Part shown: in pieces, positions 57,779-64,000 of the stretch
Layout of the letters: each line of letters starts with the position of its first letter
How positions within the stretch are numbered: the stretch's first letter is position 1
Assembly: GCF_000512585.2 (NCBI RefSeq)
Contig: NC_089247.1
Location: 1 to 64,000 of the forward strand
Length of the DNA: 64,000 nt
Direction of reading: 5' to 3'
From: Kwoniella bestiolae CBS 10118
Lineage: Eukaryota > Basidiomycota > Tremellomycetes > Tremellales > Cryptococcaceae
The notes under the pieces: model-generated
What the model was told of the DNA's origin: nothing
Database searches by the model: none
Seen by the model: the letters and a program-made list of their open reading frames with translations, nothing else
Translations under genes and position numbers: made by a program

Positions 57779-59333
57779 TTATGCCAAAACGGGCTCCCCA
57801 GCATCATCAAAGTAAACAGGTAAACCGGTTCTAAAGGAATGAGTGAGGGCAGCGGCAATCTTGGCAGATTCGAGAGCGTCGACGCATGACACAGGAAGTG
57901 CTATGAAAGGAATTGTCTTAGTAAAACCATACTAGACCTGCTACAGTAGGAAAGTCGCCTACTCACGTTTGTTATCCAAGACAACGTCCGTAAACTCGTT
58001 GACTTCGTTGACAAACGCTTCACGAAATCTTTCATAGTACGTGGGGCTATAGTAGATGGATGCGGGTGAGTCGCATTTGTCGGAAGTGTTTGTAGTGACT
58101 CACGTTGACTCCGTCCTTACTCCATAGGCATCTCTAATCTCTACTCTGTTCAGTTGAGGGTTCTGATGGTAGTCAGATTGTCAGTAGTCGCTCGCGATGA
58201 TATACAGTTATAGTTCAAGTATGCTCACACCGTTGACAATGACCTTCCCTTCTGTACCAAACACCTCGGTGAAACAATCATGACCATGTTTCATCGTTCT
58301 ATTACAATGGACGACGAGGATCCCATTATTTTCAAACTCAACTATCCCAATCCCGTTATCCACATCGTTGTCCTTCTCCAGTTCGGGATGCTGGATATTA
58401 TGTCCCAAGGCATATACCTTCCTGACTTGTTTGACAGCTGGAGTGGAAGGAAGTAGAAACCATCGGGCAAGGTCGATGTCGTGGATACCGCAATCGATGA
58501 AGATCCCTCCTGACGCTGCGGCATACGAAACGAAGAATCCTAAATGCAGAGACACCGTTGTTAGGCTCAGGATGACAAGTAGTTTGATGACAAGCCCATG
58601 GGAATGAAGAGCATGCAGATCAGACCTACCAGATGGATCATGTTGGTCATTGGTAGCAGACTTGATCAAATGAGGTATGCCCAGCTTTCCTTTATCTATC
58701 ATGTTTTTGACTTCTCGGTAGGAATCGTCAACTAGAAGATTGCAAGTGATGAGTGAGCTGCATTTCAGAAGTGGAAGGTCGAATATGGACCTCCGCATAG
58801 CAGTTTGACGATATGGCTTGGTGTGACAGCCCGGTACAAGGACACTGGGTCACACTCACATCGTCTGCTAAAGCCAACCATCACTTTTAAGTCTGGATGC
58901 TTCTCAGTCTCCTGTACCACTTGTCTAGATGTTTCCAGGTCGATCGATATAGGTTTCTCCAGCAAGACGTGCTATGTTATCCAATCAGCGGGGTCGAGTT
59001 ATACGTGATGAGAAGTAACGTGTACAGATTAGAGCAGTCACAACTCACCTTGCCTGCATTCATCGAATCAATCGCGAGCTTGGCATGCAGCCCCGTTTCG
59101 CTAGCAATCAACACCGCATCGACATCACTCTCCCGCAAACAACGATCAGAGCTGTCGAATGTCTTGATTGTAGAAGGTAATGCACTCTTGGCCCAATCTA
59201 AGCTTGATGGCCTGGGATCACACACAGCTACCAGTTGTGCGCGGGGAGCACGGAACGCGATGTTCTCTGCATGTCTGGATCCCATACGTCCGATACCCAA
59301 GACGGCGTATCTAAGCTTGCGTTGAAGTGACAT
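57779..59333 (-). CDS. GFO/IDH/MOCA-family oxidoreductase (inositol 2-dehydrogenase-like)
   Basis: ATG at 59333 (MSLQRKLRYAVLGIGRMG), with GxGxxG-type Rossmann entry (GIGRMGSRHAENI), then VAVCDPRP, DVDAVLIASETGLHAKLAID, and the conserved EKPIS (HVLLEKPISID) with the active-site Lys. GGIFIDCGIHDIDLARW carries the catalytic Asp and His of the family. The C-terminal IGIVEFENNGILVVHCNRTM and TEVFGTEGKVIVNG strands complete the fold. The stop at 57779 follows FDDAGEPVLA. The overall form is closest to myo-inositol 2-dehydrogenase (IolG-like), but substrate is an inference. Cytosolic, NAD(P)-dependent. Confidence 0.88.
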
Positions 59334-59899
59334 TGCAGATTGTGTTTATGACGCAGTTATGAGGTGAGAGGAAACGATTGACGATTGATCAAGGTTGAAC
59401 GAGTCTGATCCGTAGAAGGAGATAGGCTGTCGTGTCGTGTCCAGGGAGACAGACACACCTAAGAGGGAGAAAGAATGTGCGTGTGTTGCGTCTCATGCAG
59501 GTCTGTGTGCGATTGGTTCACATCTTCTCAATCCTTCCTTCCGGTGTCGGGCACAGAGTCTCCATATGCTGTTGACTATATGGGAGTAAGCATGTATAAA
59601 GACGATTGTTATCCGATGGCGGAGATAATAGGTTAACGTATGTAGAGTGGAAGAAACAGATGAAAAGGATCAAGATCATGTTATGTCCGATTACATGCAG
59701 TAACATCATCCAACACAGGTTGGTAGGTTGTAAGGAGCCTCGTCATGTTATACATACATACACCACTTGCATACATGTACTATCGACCTTCACTACTGCT
59801 GCACCCAATGTACAGATATGGTGCAATGACATCTGGCAATAAGAAGTGGACCCGTGCATGACACCCCTCAGTACCGGACCATGTCTTATATGCGCCGCT
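59334..59899. other. Intergenic region
   Basis: This is upstream of the oxidoreductase and downstream of the last regulator. The minus-strand ORF at 59518-59709 has no domain. Confidence 0.55.
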
Positions 59900-62800
59900 C
59901 TAGTCTTCCTTGCTCATGCCTGAGCCTATGTCCGCCAATGCATCTAATCCCCACCAATTGAACGACTATGTTGGACAAGTTAGCTCACATACATTGTTGC
60001 TACTCTCACCCGCTGTTTTCACTCACGCCAGCATCGGCACTCATATTCAAGCCATCGTTATGAACCATTGATTCCCAGAATTGGTTGAACTGTTGTGTGT
60101 CCAGGTCACATCAGTCTACGTTGATTGGCGTTATTCGACAACTCACCTCAGTCTCCCACGCGTTCCCAGGTAGAGTGGAGCTCATCGGGTCTTGACGCTG
60201 AAGTAGATTTCCAGCCGAACTTCCAGGATTTACAGCCAAGAAATCTTGGCTCTCCTGCTGGTTCGGAGAAGCGGTTGAGACAGAATTCGCTCGTATAGTC
60301 CTAGAGACCTGTAATCCTTGACCCGCTGAGCTGACCAGCCTGGTTCTCCATCCCAGCAATTCCTCGTCCACATCGCTGTTTGCAGCATCCATCGAATTTG
60401 CGCTGGTACTAACACTTTGGTCAGGAGATTGGGCCAACTTGACACCCAATTTGTGTCGGAGTCTCCGTAGCCAATGCAGGTTTTTGACCATTCGAGGCGA
60501 GTTTCGGGATCCGACAACGGATTGATATACGCTGACCACACTATCGATCAAGGTTATGGCAAACCCACACAAAACATTCTGAGGATTCTTCAGCACTAGT
60601 GTTCCCATACAGATTGCCGAACTAAAAGCGTGATACTGATGAAATGAGACTGAGCAATGAGTCTCAATTCGCAAGCCAAATAAGATCCCGCTTACCCAGA
60701 TCCACCAATGACGAGCTGCCGCGTGCGGATACAAAGCATGTGCTCGAGTAGCTATCACCACGATAGCCTACGCACGAAGGTGAGCTTGGCATGAAGGAAG
60801 GTTCGAGCCATAACTTACGTTGCATCGTTCGACAACCGCAAGATACGATTGACCGTATTTCGATCTAGTCGGATCTCCAGGAGAATCGTGGAGGGCTTGG
60901 GCAAAGTATGGTCGATTGAGGAATACGATGAGCTCGGATATGTTCATGGCAAGAGTGAATTGCTAGAGATCGCGTCAGCAGGCCAAAAATTGCTGATGTA
61001 GGCAATGCAATGCTGAGGGATGCTCACTTGAAAAGTTAAATGTAGATTTCGTTTATCCGTGGGAGGTGAGGCAGCAATTGCCGATTCGGGTGCAGGATGT
61101 GCAGATGGTAAGGCGCACAGTACCGGTCGACACCGTAGCTCGTAGGGGACCTCTCTCTCAAAAGCGCAACTATAGGCCGATATGTCAACTTCAGTGCCGC
61201 GGTACCACACAGTTTGGCTGATGCACCTACATCTTTTCATACAATTCCAGACATGTTGAGTAAGGTGGAGTTCGCACCCTGGATGAATGGTCCAGCACAC
61301 TTGACGAAAACTCGATTAGTATAGCAATGTATCGGTGTATGAAGAGAACTCACGCTGCGAATAAATGGGACAACTGATACTTGTACCGATGGAACGGTTC
61401 TATGTCTCCTGGAGTGATCTTAGGATATGCCGTATCGACGTGATCGGGGTTGATGATACCTCTAGTGGAGTTGTTCAGCTCAAGGGAAAGTGAAATCCGG
61501 ATAATGTAATTCGCTTCATCAGAGTACAGTCACTCACGGTCTGGAGAAACAATTGCAAGACATAATTTCCGTCGAATGGCACTCCCAGAATACACGTCTG
61601 TCCCCGCATCTCCAGTCAGCCAGGTAGCAGACACTGTCCCCTGGTCTCATCCGCACTCACCTACGCTCCTCTATCGCATGCTCTGGAAGATTCCACCTCG
61701 CACCATCTCGATGCAGTCCCATCGCCAAACTCATATGAGCAGTTAAACCCCAAAGCGGCCAAGCTGAATCTCCGTTTTTGCCAGAATCCATACTCCTATG
61801 ACTGGTGTAAGTGCACATACTGGCTTCCGGGTGTCTGTTGTAGCTCACAGAAGTAGATGCGCCATGATATGCTAGGAAATGATAATCAGCATCGTGTCTG
61901 GCTGACGTCCAGATATAGTTGCTTAACCTACCAATGTCTGAACGCCTGCGGTCGTGTTATTAGCCAAGAAGTCCCCTTTCGCCAAGCAAGCCTGGGAGAT
62001 CCGTATATAATCTTCAACCGAAGAATCGTCAGGTGTGAGCTCAAGGTTGTAATACGACCCCACTGCGAATATCACGAAAAGTAGCGCTAGTTGTTGAGAC
62101 GTCACGTCACGCCGCTGGACCCCTGTCGAGCTCGACCCAGCGTACGCCTTTTCGAAGATAGAATCGACAAGCGACCTCGAAGCAATATTGAAGCTGTCAA
62201 TCGTGGGATGTTAGCCAATATATCTGGCGAAGGAATAAAATGACCACCCACTGCCACGAAAAGTGCCTGAAGTACGTGTCAATCAGTACCCTTGCGTCGT
62301 GTTGAGGAGGTAGCACCGAAAGGATCGTTAGAGTAGAAATGCTTTTCGAAGCGGTGTTGAAAGGGAAAGCGACGATGGCACCCAAAGCGTCCGCAAAACC
62401 ACCCCCACCATGTTGCGGCAGCAATTGCGCATCCATTCGAGGCGATGGCATTTGAGAGACTGGAGGCGGCGAGTCGCCTGATTCAACCGTTTCTTGCTGA
62501 ATGAACGATAAGCACCCGCTTTACAGCTACAGGTCATGGACTTACGTTCTTCAGCCATTCTGCCGCTGCAGTTCGACCTAGATATTTGGATCTGCCTGAT
62601 CGTGATATGACAAGGGTTCCATGGCCATGCCCTTCTTCCGTCGATTCGAGGCTGTGGGTGTCGAATGTTACAGACCTACCAGCTGGTAGAACTGCTTCGT
62701 GGTCGTATTGGTATCCGAGGCCCACCTGGGGTGGTGGAATGCCCGGTCGATCTCTGGATGGGTATACCGGAGATGCTGAGGCGGTAGTTTGCGCGGGTTG

Positions 62801-63618
62801 ATCGAATGACACAGAGTTTGGTAGCGGATCGTTGTAGTCAAAAGGGTGGGCAGGAGTCACTTGGCTTGTGGCGTGGTCAGTGAAAACATGCATGGGAGCT
62901 TGTGCATCTGTGATGGTGAGAAGATCTGCTGGCGGAGGGTGTTGGGCAAAGGCGGATTGATCATGATGACCATGAGAAGACGCCATCTCGTTGGTTGTTT
63001 CACCAAGATCTGTCGATGCATACTCGTAGTCCACTTGCAACGGGAGAGATGCTTGTCGATCCATATTCGTTGGGCGGCTTTTGCTTGAGGCTGGTGTCTC
63101 TAACCCCTTGCGCCTGAGGGAATTTTCCAATGAGGCCAGACGCTGCTGAAGACGAGCGACCTCGTCTTCTGTCTTGTTGCTACACTCGGCCAATGTGTCA
63201 AAATAGAGAGGACAGTATGGCTGTTGAGAGAAGAGATCCACTTGCCCTGAAGATTGGACCTCGGCGGGCTCATTCTGACGGCATATGTCTGCGCATTCCC
63301 GACGGATGCATGTCCCACAAGGGACTGCACGGTGATAGGTTTTGAGCAACCCTGCCTTCGAGGTCGTGATATTCGGAGAAAAAACTCACGCCGACGATCA
63401 CATTTCAATTTCAACCTTCTGCATTCTGATGTGTCGCAAGATCAGAGAGAAAGCAATGCAAGCTGGACGTCAATATGGATCGCCTTCGGAAGGCACAAAA
63501 GGACGATGTGGAACTTACCGTTGCAGCTCAACTGCGGCCTCGGTTTTCGCTTCTTCTTTGGACGCTCTTCACTCAAAGGCGCTCTAGCCGATGCCGACGG
63601 ACTTGTGGTCCTAGTCAT
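59900..63618 (-). CDS. Large Zn2Cys6 transcription factor with coiled coil and fungal_trans domain
   Basis: ATG at 63618 (MTRTTSPSASARAPLSEERP), followed by a basic stretch KKKRKPRPQ. Three exons build the cluster CNECRRLKLKC-DRRLP-CGTC-IRRECADIC (C-x2-C-x6-C-x5-C-x2-C-x8-C). A leucine-rich coiled coil (RLQQRLASLENSLRRKG) follows, then a low-complexity linker rich in Pro, Ser, Asp and His. The fungal-specific regulatory domain includes MSLAMGLHRDGARWNLP, a typical 'GLHRDG..W.L' block, and helices such as WWIWVSGILF. The C terminus ends in DALADIGSGMSKED at 59900. It may be related to regulators such as AlcR/XlnR-like large factors, but no ortholog is claimed. The target is unknown. Confidence 0.85.
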
Positions 63619-64000
63619 TTTGAGACGTATGATTGAGTTGTGGACGAAAGAGAGACATATTGGAAGAGGATGCCAAAATACAATCGGAGTAGCACTCGGA
63701 TCAAGTGCATCGGACTCGCAAGCTCAAACTAAGGGATGGTACGGTCGGATATAACATGTTAAGTCCGGCTGACCAATGGATCCCTGAAGTATACGTATCT
63801 TCGCGTTCACTCTGCTGTGTCTGTTTTCGTTTCAACCCCTCCAACGGCTGTGACATGGGGCCCAGCCCCGCATCACTGATGCTTCGCGGCTTTCGACGGG
63901 TGCGTCGCGTTCAAGTAAATCACCGCTCTTTTGCACTAGTGAAAAGAAGCTCGGCTATGGCATGACGTCGATATTGCCGATGATCCTAGCAAGAAGAGGG
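63619..64000. other. Upstream region at the window edge
   Basis: This is the 5' flank of the minus-strand regulator. The plus-strand ORFs here overlap the regulator's first exons in antisense and are not supported. Confidence 0.55.

Overview
This window is one chromosome end of a filamentous-yeast-type fungus, most likely a basidiomycete of the Tremellomycetes (Cryptococcus/Kwoniella-like). The evidence is a left-hand telomere of CCCCTAA units (TTAGGGG on the G strand), genes split by many short 45-90 bp GT..AG introns with CTGAC/CTAAT-type branch sites, and the gene families present. The genus is inferred and uncertain. No rRNA, tRNA, CRISPR array or prokaryotic feature was seen.

Region 1 (1-7.96 kb) is subtelomeric. 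It holds the telomere, a small Zn2Cys6-like coiled-coil protein on the minus strand, a 14-bp minisatellite, clusters of TGTCGCA/TTGCGACA repeats, and two long plus-strand genes pointing away from the telomere. The first encodes an Fpg/Nei-type DNA glycosylase-like protein. The second encodes a large, otherwise unrecognised zinc-finger protein with a one-base frame break. The block ends in an A-B-A-B tandem array of about 190-200 bp units carrying telomere-like TAAGGGGTC motifs, followed by long C tracts. I regard this block as a candidate telomere-associated element; it is the most novel part of the window.

Region 2 (8.8-23 kb) is a carbohydrate region: a YbhE/CMLE-type lactonase, an MFS sugar transporter, then a MAL-like cluster (Zn2Cys6 regulator, GH13 maltase, and a divergently transcribed maltose-type permease), and a PhyH-type dioxygenase. 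Region 3 (23.5-32.5 kb) has an aldehyde dehydrogenase, an AAAP-family amino-acid transporter, a Zn2Cys6 regulator and a class II aldolase/adducin protein.

Region 4 (33-50.3 kb) looks like nitrogen scavenging. It has an UNC93-like membrane protein, an M20 amidohydrolase (allantoate / N-carbamoyl amino acid type), an amino-acid permease that lacks an expected segment, a decayed carboxylesterase, an amidase, and a divergent DUR3-type urea transporter. The amidase/DUR3 intergenic region has six GATAAG sites. Region 5 (50.4-64 kb) has a ferroportin-like iron exporter, a kelch-repeat protein, a Zn2Cys6 regulator, a GFO/IDH/MOCA oxidoreductase and a further large Zn2Cys6 regulator.

Exon boundaries given here were read by eye from splice signals and frame continuity. 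Where I list every exon, the frames were checked; elsewhere only the overall span and the start and stop are claimed.
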